A stretch of DNA of 6,646 nucleotides from Staphylococcaceae bacterium UBA6286 (GCA_002438305.1 DJUI01000002.1:1-6646); one strand, 5' to 3'. Shown: positions 1-6,031, counted from the stretch's first letter. Made by a program: numbers and translations. Notes: a model not told the origin generated them from the sequence alone.

Positions 1-58
1 CTCTTTTTTTTGCGTTCTTCCGGCTGAACGGTCCTGAAAAACTGATCATCAGGCTCTT

Positions 59-1426
59 TCAAAGGAGCTCAGTCATTAAGCTTGTCATTACTTTTTCTAT
101 ATCATGATCTTCTAATCCTCCAAAGCCGAGTACAAAATGATTATAAGCTTCGTTTTTATCTTCATCCATATAGTCACTCAACATATTCACTTTGACATCG
201 AGCTGCTTGATTTTATCGCTGATAGTGTCTGCCCCTTTGACTTCTACTATAAAATGCATTCCTGCATACTCGCCTCTAATATTGATCCGTTCTTTATATG
301 GTTCAAGGGCAGCAAGTGTAAGTTCCAGCTTCCTTTTGTATATCTTTCTCATACGATTGATATTTCGTTCAAACTCCCCGTCCTGCATAAACTGTGTAAC
401 GATATACTGCATATGTCTTGGCACTGTGATACTTGGCTTATGTGGGAGCTGTCTATAGCGCTGTAACAATAATGGTGGGAGCACCATATATGCGATACGG
501 ATACTTGGGAAAATGGATTTTGAAAAAGTACTCATGTAGATTACTTTCTCGCTGCTGTCCATTCCTTGCAGTGCTTTCAGAGGGCGTCCTTTGTATCTGA
601 ATTCGCTGTCGTAGTCATCTTCTATGATGTAATGTGCTTCGTCGGCTGCGGCCCAGGCCAGGAGTTCAGTTCTTCGTCCTGCTGACAGTACGGCACCTGT
701 CGGGAATTGATGGCTTGGTGTGACATGGACAATACTACCATTTCCAGTAAGTTCATCTACAATGATGCCTTCATCGTCAACATGTATGTTTCTGTAAGGG
801 ATATGTTCATATTCAAGTACTCGACGAATAGTAGGATAACCCGGATTTTCAAGAAGATAGGATGCACCTGGCAGAAGATGTGTCAATAGTGAGAATAACT
901 GTTCTGTAGAGCTGCCGATAATAATTTCTTCGTTCTTACAGTTGACACCGCGCGAATGATAGAGGTACCGTCTAATTTCGTTGCGTAATGCAGGCTCACC
1001 TTGATGGTCACCGCGTTCCAGTAAGACGCTCTGCTCCATTTCAAAGGCATCCCTTGCGTACTTTCGGAACAACTGAAAAGGAAACTTCGGCTGGTGACTG
1101 TCTTCGATTGTTAATGATAAACGGTCGACTGCTTCGTTAAGACTGATGTCTTCAGTCGTATTTCGTGGGGCACTGTTGACTGTCTTAATGTCTTCCACAA
1201 AATAGCCGACTTTCGGTTTCGAGTAAATGAATCCTTCGTCCTGAAGCTGTTGATAAGCAATTTCTACAGTGGTCTGACTGATGCCTAAATGTTGACTCAG
1301 CTTGCGTTTCGATGGGAGCTTTTCATTGAATGTCAAGCGTCCTGTCAATATGTCGTCTTTGATGAACTGGTAGAGCTGCTGATATAAATAGCGATCTTCT
1401 GTAAAAGGGTAAGTAAGGAGTTCCAT
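59..1426 (-). CDS. pdxR: MocR-family PLP-dependent transcriptional regulator of B6 synthesis
   Basis: This 455-residue protein is a GntR-type winged helix fused to a fold-type I aminotransferase domain, the MocR architecture, at the family's usual length. The DNA-binding part spans about residues 10-78 (LPSKRKLSQHLGIS at 37-50, then TTVEIAYQQL). The aminotransferase-like part spans about 115-455, with HQFPTG at 239-244, the PLP-contacting DDYDSEFRY at 270-278, and the probable Schiff-base lysine K303 in STFSKSIFPS. Family members of this type next to pdxST sense PLP and control pdxST; that role is inferred here from the divergent position. The ATG at 1426 is chosen because the wHTH begins right after it. 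An upstream in-frame extension of 121 codons would overlap pdxS and looks like non-coding sequence. The ribosome binding site is weak (AAGG, 12 nt upstream). A NorG- or GabR-like role is the alternative, but the neighbourhood favours PdxR. Confidence 0.85.
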   Translation of the reverse strand: MELLTYPFTEDRYLYQQLYQFIKDDILTGRLTFNEKLPSKRKLSQHLGISQTTVEIAYQQLQDEGFIYSKPKVGYFVEDIKTVNSAPRNTTEDISLNEAVDRLSLTIEDSHQPKFPFQLFRKYARDAFEMEQSVLLERGDHQGEPALRNEIRRYLYHSRGVNCKNEEIIIGSSTEQLFSLLTHLLPGASYLLENPGYPTIRRVLEYEHIPYRNIHVDDEGIIVDELTGNGSIVHVTPSHQFPTGAVLSAGRRTELLAWAAADEAHYIIEDDYDSEFRYKGRPLKALQGMDSSEKVIYMSTFSKSIFPSIRIAYMVLPPLLLQRYRQLPHKPSITVPRHMQYIVTQFMQDGEFERNINRMRKIYKRKLELTLAALEPYKERINIRGEYAGMHFIVEVKGADTISDKIKQLDVKVNMLSDYMDEDKNEAYNHFVLGFGGLEDHDIEKVMTSLMTELL

Positions 1427-1433
1427 CGTTATC

Positions 1434-1462
1434 ACTGACCTTATTAAAATTATAAAAACTGA
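1434..1462. promoter_or_regulatory. Candidate PdxR direct repeats
   Basis: ACTGA occurs at 1434-1438 and again at 1458-1462, 24 bp apart, and each copy is followed by a T-rich stretch ending in TTAA (positions 1441-1447 and 1465-1473). MocR regulators such as GabR bind direct repeats between divergent promoters, so this is a plausible operator. The match is short and the region is AT-rich, so chance is a real alternative. Confidence 0.25.
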
Positions 1463-1514
1463 TACTTTTTTAATGCCAGATATTATTATACAGTAATCTT
1501 TGTAATAACAACAA
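1449..1514 (-). promoter_or_regulatory. Candidate pdxR promoter(s)
   Basis: On the minus strand there are two TATAAT hexamers. One is at 1490-1485, with TTGTTG at 1514-1509 as an 18-bp-spaced -35. The other is at 1454-1449, without a good -35. The first lies directly over the pdxS -10, so the two divergent promoters would occlude each other. I cannot tell which one is used. Confidence 0.35.
1459..1489 (+). promoter_or_regulatory. Candidate pdxST promoter
   Basis: A -10-like TATTAT at 1481-1486 (a second copy in another register is at 1484-1489) sits 16 bp after CTGATA at 1459-1464, which matches four of six bases of the -35 consensus. A weak -35 would fit a promoter that needs activation by PdxR, and the ACTGA repeat overlaps it. 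The assignment is by eye. Confidence 0.4.
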
Positions 1515-1528
1515 GGAGAGTGTAATGC

Positions 1529-2416
1529 ATGTCTAAAATTGTAGGTTCTGATAAAGTGAAACGCGGTATGGCAGAAATGCAAAAAGGTGGCGTCATCATG
1601 GACGTTGTCAACGCGGAACAGGCTAAACTGGCTGAAGCAGCGGGTGCTGTGGCGGTTATGGCATTGGAACGTGTGCCAAGTGATATCCGTAAAGCGGGCG
1701 GCGTCGCGCGTATGGCTGATCCACGTATCGTTGAAGAAGTGATGAACGCTGTTTCTATACCGGTTATGGCTAAAGGTCGTATCGGTCATATTACAGAAGC
1801 ACGTGTATTAGAAGCGATGGGTGTGGATTATATCGATGAATCTGAAGTGCTGACGCCTGCTGACGAAGAGTTTCATTTAAAGAAAGATGAATTCACAGTG
1901 CCATTCGTCTGCGGTTGCCGTGACTTAGGTGAAGCTGCGCGTCGTATCGGTGAAGGGGCTGCAATGCTGCGTACAAAAGGTGAGCCGGGTACAGGTAATA
2001 TCGTAGAAGCAGTGCGTCACTTACGTAAAGTAAACGCACAAGTTCGTAAATTATCAGTGATGAACGATGATGAGATTATGACAGAAGCAAAATTACTGGG
2101 TGCCCCTTATGAAGTCTTAAAAGAAATTAAAGCACTCGGTAAGTTACCGGTTGTGAACTTTGCTGCAGGCGGTGTTGCCACACCAGCTGATGCTGCACTG
2201 ATGATGGAACTGGGCGCGGACGGCGTCTTCGTTGGTTCTGGTATCTTCAAATCAGAATCTCCGGAGAAATATGCGAAAGCAATCGTCCAAGCCACTACAC
2301 ACTATCAGGACTATGAACTGATCGGTAAGCTGTCTAAGGAACTTGGCGCAGCGATGAAAGGCTTAGATATCAATTCTCTTTCACTTGAGGAAAGAATGCA
2401 GGAACGTGGCTGGTAA
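1529..2416 (+). CDS. pdxS: Pyridoxal 5'-phosphate synthase subunit PdxS
   Basis: PdxS is the lyase/synthase subunit of the DXP-independent PLP synthase. It condenses ribose 5-phosphate, glyceraldehyde 3-phosphate and ammonia channelled from PdxT in the cytosolic PdxS12-PdxT12 complex. The 295-residue product matches Bacillus subtilis PdxS almost throughout, as I recall that sequence. It carries the catalytic set at a +1 offset: D25 (in GGVIMD), K82 (in VMAKGRIGH) and K150 (in [10 protein letters not shown]). The phosphate-binding segments [14 protein letters not shown] and [12 protein letters not shown] and the usual C-terminus MQERGW are present. The start is set by AAGGAGAG at 1513-1520, 8 nt before the ATG; an ATG at 1525 is out of frame. 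The gene is tightly coupled to pdxT, with one base between stop and start. Nothing is odd in it. Confidence 0.98.
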   Translation: MSKIVGSDKVKRGMAEMQKGGVIMDVVNAEQAKLAEAAGAVAVMALERVPSDIRKAGGVARMADPRIVEEVMNAVSIPVMAKGRIGHITEARVLEAMGVDYIDESEVLTPADEEFHLKKDEFTVPFVCGCRDLGEAARRIGEGAAMLRTKGEPGTGNIVEAVRHLRKVNAQVRKLSVMNDDEIMTEAKLLGAPYEVLKEIKALGKLPVVNFAAGGVATPADAALMMELGADGVFVGSGIFKSESPEKYAKAIVQATTHYQDYELIGKLSKELGAAMKGLDINSLSLEERMQERGW

Positions 2417-2417
2417 G

Positions 2418-2984
2418 ATGAAGATTGGAGTACTAGCGCTGCAAGGAGCAGTACGTGAACATTTAATGCAGATTGAGCAGAGCGGTCATACAGGGATCCC
2501 GGTTAAGCACGTCGAACAGTTACAGGACATTGATGGTCTTGTACTGCCAGGCGGGGAATCAACAACGATGCGCCGTCTGATGGACCTCTATGGTTTTACG
2601 GAAGCATTACGGGAAAGTGAACTGCCGATGTATGGTACTTGTGCCGGTCTTATTCTTCTCGCTGATGGAATAGAAGGCTATGAAGATGGGCATCTGAAGA
2701 AAATGGATATTAAAGTCCGCCGTAATTCTTTCGGCAGACAGGTGGACAGCTTTGAAGCCGAGCTTGATGTAAAAGGCATAGAAGAACAGGTCAACGCGGT
2801 ATTCATCCGTGCACCACACATTGTATCAGTAGGTGATGGGGTAGAGGTCTTAAGTGAAGTGGAAGATAAGATGGTAGCGGTGAGACAAGATAAGTATTTA
2901 GGTATTTCGTTTCATCCAGAGCTGACGGACGACATCAAGATTATGAAATATTTCATCGAAGAAATGGTTGCTAAAAATAGATAG
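2418..2984 (+). CDS. pdxT: Pyridoxal 5'-phosphate synthase glutaminase subunit PdxT
   Basis: PdxT is the class I glutamine amidotransferase that hydrolyses glutamine and passes ammonia to PdxS. The 188-residue product shows the triad: nucleophile C75 in [10 protein letters not shown], then H166 and E168 in SFHPELT. The family signature [12 protein letters not shown] spans 43-54, and RAPHI (131-135) is also typical. The length fits the family (roughly 185-200 residues). The start is the ATG one base after the pdxS stop, giving [15 protein letters not shown], the normal family N-terminus. An upstream in-frame extension inside pdxS (from 2385) would add 11 residues not seen in the family. No strong ribosome binding site precedes the ATG (the nearest AGGA is within pdxS at 2399-2402), so translation is probably coupled to pdxS. 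Confidence 0.97.
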   Translation: MKIGVLALQGAVREHLMQIEQSGHTGIPVKHVEQLQDIDGLVLPGGESTTMRRLMDLYGFTEALRESELPMYGTCAGLILLADGIEGYEDGHLKKMDIKVRRNSFGRQVDSFEAELDVKGIEEQVNAVFIRAPHIVSVGDGVEVLSEVEDKMVAVRQDKYLGISFHPELTDDIKIMKYFIEEMVAKNR

Positions 2985-3014
2985 AAGTCACCGGCTTAGG
3001 CCGGTGACTTTTTT
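2985..3014 (+). terminator. Rho-independent terminator of pdxST
   Basis: A perfect 11-bp stem, AAGTCACCGGC (2985-2995) with GCCGGTGACTT (3000-3010), encloses the loop TTAG and runs into six Ts (3009-3014). It begins directly after the pdxT stop codon (2982-2984), so it ends the pdxST transcript and separates it from the nitroreductase gene. Confidence 0.93.
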
Positions 3015-3047
3015 GCAAACAGCTAGCAGGATTTTTAGTCTGAATGG

Positions 3048-3056
3048 TGATATAAT
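3048..3056 (+). promoter_or_regulatory. Extended -10 promoter of the nitroreductase gene
   Basis: TGATATAAT at 3048-3056 is a perfect TATAAT with the TGn extension. No recognisable -35 lies 16-18 bp upstream, which is common for extended -10 promoters. Transcription would begin near 3063, leaving a leader of about 24 nt with the ribosome binding site AAAGGAG at 3071-3077. Confidence 0.7.
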
Positions 3057-3066
3057 GTGTCATTAT
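3052..3066. promoter_or_regulatory. Inverted repeat over the nitroreductase -10
   Basis: ATAATG (3052-3057) and CATTAT (3061-3066) are perfect inverted arms around TGT. The repeat covers most of the -10 element and the predicted start of transcription, a position typical of a repressor site. It does not match the PerR box or other operators I know closely. The arms are short and AT-rich, so it is a candidate only. Confidence 0.3.
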
Positions 3067-3086
3067 GTTTAAAGGAGTTTTATATA

Positions 3087-3740
3087 ATGAATCTAACACT
3101 TACAGAAGCAATTAAAGCGAGAAAATCAGTCAAGGAATTCGATCCGAACGTCAAAATTCCGCACGAAGAAATGCTCGAAATGATTAAACTTGCCACAGAA
3201 GCACCATCATCCGTTAATCTACAGCCATGGCGCTTCGTTGTTGTTGAATCTGATGAAGCGAAAGCCAGTATCAAAGATTTAGTCCGTTTCAATACGCGTC
3301 AGCTAGAGACAAGTGCTGCATTCATTCTTGTATTATCAGATAATAGACATGCAGAAGATTTAGAAAAGATTTATGGCAAAAATGTTGAACTGGGCTATAT
3401 GCCTGAGGATGTCATGAAAACTAATGTGGCTTATATGAAAGAAACATTCTCACAGGTACCTGCTGAAGCGCTGCAGATACAAGGGATGAGGGATGCCAAT
3501 TTAGCGGCTATGCAGCTGATGCTGATTGCCAAAGATCATGGTTATGATACGAATCCGATCGGCGGTTTTGAACGTGATGAAGTGCTGGATGCTTTAAGTA
3601 TCAATAAAGAACGGTATGTACCGGTCATGTTCATTGCGATTGGTAAAGGTGTGAAGGCGCCGCATGATAGCAGCCGCCATGAAATAGAGGAAATTGTTGC
3701 CTTTAACGGAGGAAACGCTGAAGGTATAATTGGACAATAA
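3087..3740 (+). CDS. Nitroreductase-family FMN-dependent oxidoreductase (YdgI-like)
   Basis: This is a 217-residue cytosolic flavoprotein of the nitroreductase family. It resembles Bacillus subtilis YdgI in length and motif order, as I recall that protein. Visible motifs are the N-terminal ARKSVKEFD (11-19) with the FMN-phosphate-binding basic residues, APSSVNLQPWRF (39-50), MQLMLIAKDHGYDTNPIGGFE (142-162) and RYVPVMFIAIGK (176-187). Members use NAD(P)H to reduce nitro compounds, quinones or other electrophiles; the physiological substrate cannot be read from the sequence. The ATG at 3087 is chosen because AAAGGAG (3071-3077) sits 9 nt upstream. A GTG at 3057 in the same frame would lie at or before the predicted transcription start and adds ten non-family residues. 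The gene is monocistronic, set between the pdxST terminator and a shared terminator with the convergent transporter gene. Confidence 0.9.
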   Translation: MNLTLTEAIKARKSVKEFDPNVKIPHEEMLEMIKLATEAPSSVNLQPWRFVVVESDEAKASIKDLVRFNTRQLETSAAFILVLSDNRHAEDLEKIYGKNVELGYMPEDVMKTNVAYMKETFSQVPAEALQIQGMRDANLAAMQLMLIAKDHGYDTNPIGGFERDEVLDALSINKERYVPVMFIAIGKGVKAPHDSSRHEIEEIVAFNGGNAEGIIGQ

Positions 3741-3778
3741 AAGCTCAAAGAGGGACTGACCCTCTTTGAGCTTTTATT
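3736..3778. terminator. Bidirectional terminator shared by convergent genes
   Basis: A perfect 19-bp stem (3736-3754 with 3760-3778) closes the loop ACTGA (3755-3759). Its core is AGCTCAAAGAGGG, flanked by an A-tract on the left and a T-tract on the right (TTTTATTTTT from 3772), so it can terminate transcription in both directions. It serves the nitroreductase gene from the left and the transporter gene from the right. Both stop codons are inside the stem, and they pair with each other. Confidence 0.93.
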
Positions 3779-5039
3779 TTTCCTCTGTAAGAAGAGGCTG
3801 ATCCGGTTTGACAAAAAACCACATGATGATAGCGAAGATCACCGGGATAATTGTCAGCATGAGCGTATTGGTCCAGCCGATCTTGTCGGCCAGAAAACCG
3901 CATAGAATCGGACTGATAAGTGCGCCGATATTACCCCATAAATTCATCCAGCCTGACACAGTGCCTGAGAAGTTTCTTCCAAGGTCAGTGGCTGCTGCCC
4001 AGCTCATCCCCATTGATAAGCCGATTCCACCTAAAGAAAGAGAGAACCAGATGATAGCGATATGGACATCTTTAGCCATCAATGAGAAGTAAAGTGCGCC
4101 GCAGAAGACAGCAAAGCCTATGATAGCAATGATGCCACGTCCGGCAAACTTGGAATAGCCGCTGGAAATAATCTTATCTGAAATAGTACCACCCGATAAG
4201 ATCAGGATGAACATTGCAAGCCAAGGAACAGCGGCAAATGTACCCATATCTTTCAGCTGAACATGATACTCCTCTGCCAGATAAGTCGGCAGCCATATCA
4301 GGAATAGCGCAATAACAAACTGTACGACAAAATACTGCGCGGCAATGGCATAAAAACTGAAACGCCCGAAAAACTTCCGCCAAGGTGCACTTGTTTTGTT
4401 AGTGTCAACTGTATCACGTTCTGCCATAATCAGTTCTCTTTCAGCTTCATTGACCCATTTATGGTGCTCAGGCAGGTCTTTGGCAATCACTGCCCAGAGC
4501 AGAGCGATTACGATACCGATGAGTCCGAAAATAACAAAGACAGCCTGCCACCCGAACGCCTGTGTAATGGCAATCGTAACAAAGGGTGCTAAGACAGGTC
4601 CGAAATAACTGCCAGCGAGGAGCGCACTTGAAGCACGTCCTTTTTCTGTCTTGCGGAACCAGTATGTATTGAATACTGCATTAGACGGATACATCGGCCC
4701 TTCACCTACACCGAATAAGAAGCGAATCGCATACAGAAGACCATGGTGCTTGACAAGCCCCGTCAGAATCGTAAAGGCGCTCCACCAGACGAGAGCGATG
4801 GTCAACATTCTCTTAGGACCAAATTTTTCAGCCATGATACCTGCAGGCACCTGCCTCAAGGCATAACCTAAAGAAAAGAATGATGCGAGTAAACCGAACT
4901 GGGTTTTATTCATGTTTAAGTCTTCCATCATAGGGCCGGCAATAATTGAGATGTTAGAGCGATCCATATAAGCGATAACGCCGATGATAAAGAACGCAAA
5001 CATAAAATACCAGCGAATTTTAGTTGGTTTTGTTTTCAT
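3774..5039 (-). CDS. MFS transporter, anion:cation symporter (ACS) family
   Basis: The 421-residue membrane protein has about 12 hydrophobic segments split by a charged central loop (about 188-225, DLPEHHKWVNEAERELIMAE), the normal MFS 6+6 layout. ACS-family marks are MDRSNISI in helix 1 (D26, R27), a motif-A loop GIMAEKFGPKRML (67-79), RFLFGVGEGPMYPSN (106-120) with R106 and E113 in helix 4, WLPTYL (249-254) and GGTISDKI (283-290). Relatives import hexuronates, glucarate, galactonate and other organic anions with protons; D26/E113 may correspond to the proton-coupling acids described in DgoT. Its divergent partner lutR and the LutR-type operator in its leader suggest that it carries lactate or a related 2-hydroxy acid, which is inference. 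The ATG at 5039 has AAGGGGG (5050-5044) just upstream. It is convergent with the nitroreductase gene and shares its terminator. Confidence 0.9.
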   Translation of the reverse strand: MKTKPTKIRWYFMFAFFIIGVIAYMDRSNISIIAGPMMEDLNMNKTQFGLLASFFSLGYALRQVPAGIMAEKFGPKRMLTIALVWWSAFTILTGLVKHHGLLYAIRFLFGVGEGPMYPSNAVFNTYWFRKTEKGRASSALLAGSYFGPVLAPFVTIAITQAFGWQAVFVIFGLIGIVIALLWAVIAKDLPEHHKWVNEAERELIMAERDTVDTNKTSAPWRKFFGRFSFYAIAAQYFVVQFVIALFLIWLPTYLAEEYHVQLKDMGTFAAVPWLAMFILILSGGTISDKIISSGYSKFAGRGIIAIIGFAVFCGALYFSLMAKDVHIAIIWFSLSLGGIGLSMGMSWAAATDLGRNFSGTVSGWMNLWGNIGALISPILCGFLADKIGWTNTLMLTIIPVIFAIIMWFFVKPDQPLLTEEK

Positions 5040-5055
5040 ATATCCCCCTTGAACA

Positions 5056-5074
5056 TATAGTCATCAGATGACCA
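5056..5074 (-). promoter_or_regulatory. LutR-type operator upstream of the transporter gene
   Basis: On the minus strand this reads TGGTCATCTGATGACTATA, containing the perfect palindrome GTCATC-T-GATGAC (5060-5072). It fits the TCATC-N-GATGA motif that I recall for Bacillus LutR. It lies between the predicted transcription start (near 5084) and the ribosome binding site, a roadblock position. The same 19 bp recur upstream of lutA at 5978-5996. Confidence 0.8.
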
Positions 5075-5090
5075 GTTGAGTTGCCCCTTT

Positions 5091-5119
5091 ATATTATCAC
5101 ATCAAAAAAACGCTTTCAA
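5091..5119 (-). promoter_or_regulatory. Promoter of the MFS transporter gene
   Basis: On the minus strand, TTGAAA (5119-5114) is followed after 17 bp by TAATAT (5096-5091), preceded by the TGn extension (TGA at 5099-5097). Transcription would begin near 5084, leaving a leader of about 45 nt that contains the operator at 5074-5056. Confidence 0.65.
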
Positions 5120-5120
5120 C
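5104..5120 (-). promoter_or_regulatory. cre-like (CcpA) site over the transporter -35
   Basis: On the minus strand GTTGAAAGCGTTTTTTTG (5120-5103) contains TGAAAGCGTTTTTT, which matches the cre consensus TGWAANCGNTNWCA except for the last two bases. The left half and the CG core (5111-5112) are perfect. It overlaps the -35 hexamer, where CcpA binding would repress. This implies catabolite repression of the transporter and is a motif match only. Confidence 0.5.
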
Positions 5121-5124
5121 AATT

Positions 5125-5139
5125 TGTTTTCTGAATATT
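5125..5139. promoter_or_regulatory. CodY-like box between transporter and lutR promoters
   Basis: TGTTTTCTGAATATT matches 12 of 15 positions of the CodY consensus AATTTTCWGAAAATT, including the central TTTTCTGAA. It lies just upstream of the transporter -35 and about 50 bp before the lutR -10. Three mismatches are tolerated in some known CodY sites, but boxes at this level also occur by chance in AT-rich DNA. Confidence 0.3.
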
Positions 5140-5187
5140 CTATACTTCAGATTTCGTTCTCTCATTTCAAAGCCAGAGGACTGCATT

Positions 5188-5196
5188 TGCTATAAT
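5188..5196 (+). promoter_or_regulatory. Extended -10 promoter of lutR
   Basis: TGCTATAAT at 5188-5196 is a perfect TATAAT with the TGn extension. No convincing -35 is seen at the right distance. The start of transcription would be near 5203. The LutR-type operator is more than 110 bp upstream, so strong autorepression is not expected from sequence. Confidence 0.7.
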
Positions 5197-5213
5197 ACAA
5201 ATATAACTATTAT

Positions 5214-5218
5214 GGAGG
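5214..5218 (+). promoter_or_regulatory. Ribosome binding site that decides the lutR start
   Basis: GGAGG at 5214-5218 is the only good Shine-Dalgarno sequence here, and it lies 8 nt before a TTG at 5227. It cannot serve the in-frame ATG at 5212, because it overlaps it. That ATG has no purine-rich site upstream and would be only about 9 nt from the predicted 5' end of the mRNA. Confidence 0.75.
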
Positions 5219-5226
5219 AAGATGAC

Positions 5227-5928
5227 TTGGGACGTATCGAGAAGAAAAAATTGTATGAAGAAATTGCTGATATCATCAGTGACAATATTAGATCAGGTCA
5301 ACTTGTAGAAGAAGAGAAACTGCCTTCTATTCAGAGTCTCGCCAGTGAATATGGCGTAGGGCCGGCATCTATCAGAGAGGCATTAAATGCTTTGAGAGTC
5401 ATGGGACTGGTAGATATCAGACATGGTGAAGGAACATTTGTAAAGGCCAGCAGCCCTAAAGCATTTACAGTGGAGATGGCGATCTTTAAGAAAAAAGATA
5501 TTGAGGAACTGTTAGAAGTCAGAAAAATGATTGAAGTCGGTGCCGTCAAAATAGCAGCTATTCAGCATACGGATGAGCAGCTGAAGAATATTCAGACAGC
5601 ACTGCTTAAAATGAAGCAGGCCATTTCAGAGAATGAACTCGGTGAAACGAGTGATCTCGAATTTCATATGGCGATTGCTGAAGCAACCAATAACAGCTTA
5701 CTGAAAAAGCTTCTATCTGACGTGTCAGATGTCATGAAAACCACGATGAAAGAAATACGGAAAATCTGGCTTTATACCCAGGCAAAAACGATTGAACGCT
5801 TATATCACAAACATCGTGAAATCTACGAAGCGATTGCAGAAAGAGATAGTGACAAGGCGGCGAAATATATGATTGCCCATCTTGAAGAAGTCGAACAGGT
5901 ATTGATCGCTCATTTAAATATTGATTAA
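5227..5928 (+). CDS. lutR: GntR/FCD-family regulator of lactate utilisation (LutR-like)
   Basis: From the TTG start this is a 233-residue cytosolic repressor of the FadR subfamily. The winged helix spans about residues 5-73 (KLPSIQSLASEYGVGPASIREALNALRVMGLVDIRHGEGTFV). The all-helical FCD ligand domain spans about 90-230. D143 and H147 (DLEFH), H196 (YHKHREIYEAI) and H218 (MIAHL) are in the positions expected for the FCD metal and carboxylate site, which suits a hydroxy-acid ligand. Such proteins leave their operators when the acid is bound. The gene is divergent from an ACS transporter and 103 bp upstream of lutA, and both of these carry the same operator, so LutR is the best name. LldR or another FCD regulator of a different acid remains possible. 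The alternative ATG at 5212 would add five residues. No terminator is visible before lutA. Confidence 0.85.
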   Translation: MGRIEKKKLYEEIADIISDNIRSGQLVEEEKLPSIQSLASEYGVGPASIREALNALRVMGLVDIRHGEGTFVKASSPKAFTVEMAIFKKKDIEELLEVRKMIEVGAVKIAAIQHTDEQLKNIQTALLKMKQAISENELGETSDLEFHMAIAEATNNSLLKKLLSDVSDVMKTTMKEIRKIWLYTQAKTIERLYHKHREIYEAIAERDSDKAAKYMIAHLEEVEQVLIAHLNID

Positions 5929-5945
5929 GCGGTTGCAAAAAAACG

Positions 5946-5979
5946 TTGGGTGACATAAACTTGTATTCATAATCATATG
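5946..5979 (+). promoter_or_regulatory. Candidate lutA promoter
   Basis: Two weak options fit. TTGGGT (5946-5951) with CATAAT (5968-5973) has a 16-bp spacer. GTGACA (5950-5955) with CATATG (5974-5979) has an 18-bp spacer. In either case the LutR-type operator at 5978-5996 touches the transcription start. Read-through from lutR is also possible, since no terminator lies between the genes. Confidence 0.4.
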
Positions 5980-5996
5980 GTCATCTGATGACTATA
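5978..5996 (+). promoter_or_regulatory. LutR-type operator upstream of lutA
   Basis: TGGTCATCTGATGACTATA is identical, base for base and in the same orientation relative to the downstream gene, to the site in the transporter leader (5074-5056). Its palindromic core GTCATC-T-GATGAC spans 5980-5992. It sits directly after the candidate lutA -10, where a bound repressor would block initiation. Confidence 0.85.
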
Positions 5997-5998
5997 AA

Positions 5999-6015
5999 CT
6001 CTGTTGGGCACAGAG
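5999..6015 (+). other. Small hairpin in the lutA leader
   Basis: CTCTGT (5999-6004) and ACAGAG (6010-6015) form a 6-bp stem around TGGGC, ending one base before the AGGAG at 6016-6020. There is no T-tract, so it is not a terminator. It may protect the 5' end of the lutA mRNA or affect ribosome access, or it may have no role. Confidence 0.25.
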
Positions 6016-6031
6016 AGGAGAAAGGGTGGTT

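Noticed and set aside
1..58. T-tract at 3-11 and weak inverted repeat CGTTC/GAACG at 13-30
   Set aside because: The T-tract could be the tail of a terminator for a gene left of the window, but its stem is not visible. The inverted repeat is only 5 bp and has no T-tract in the pdxR direction, so no pdxR terminator can be called.
137..889. Plus-strand reading frames opposite pdxR (137-466, 192-458, 707-889)
   Set aside because: They are antisense to a well-supported gene, lack ribosome binding sites and show no recognisable domains.
1427..1789. In-frame 121-codon N-terminal extension of the minus-strand pdxR reading frame
   Set aside because: It runs antisense through pdxS, its translation is rich in H, F and T without family similarity, and the winged-helix domain begins right after the ATG at 1426.
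2385..2417. Upstream start for pdxT inside pdxS
   Set aside because: The added residues are absent from the family; the ATG at 2418 gives the standard [11 protein letters not shown]-terminus.
3057..3086. GTG start for the nitroreductase gene
   Set aside because: It lies at or before the predicted transcription start and has no ribosome binding site, whereas ATG 3087 has AAAGGAG at good spacing.
3808..4866. Open frames within the transporter gene on either strand
   Set aside because: They are shadows of the MFS coding sequence with no family features of their own.
5131..5150. Palindromes GAATATTC (5133-5140) and CTGAA/TTCAG (5131-5150) upstream of lutR
   Set aside because: They are short, AT-rich and match no operator I know apart from the CodY-like overlap already listed.
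5924..5937. cre-like sequence around the lutR stop codon
   Set aside because: The left half of the consensus is missing (three fixed-position mismatches on that side plus one on the right), so it is too weak to call.
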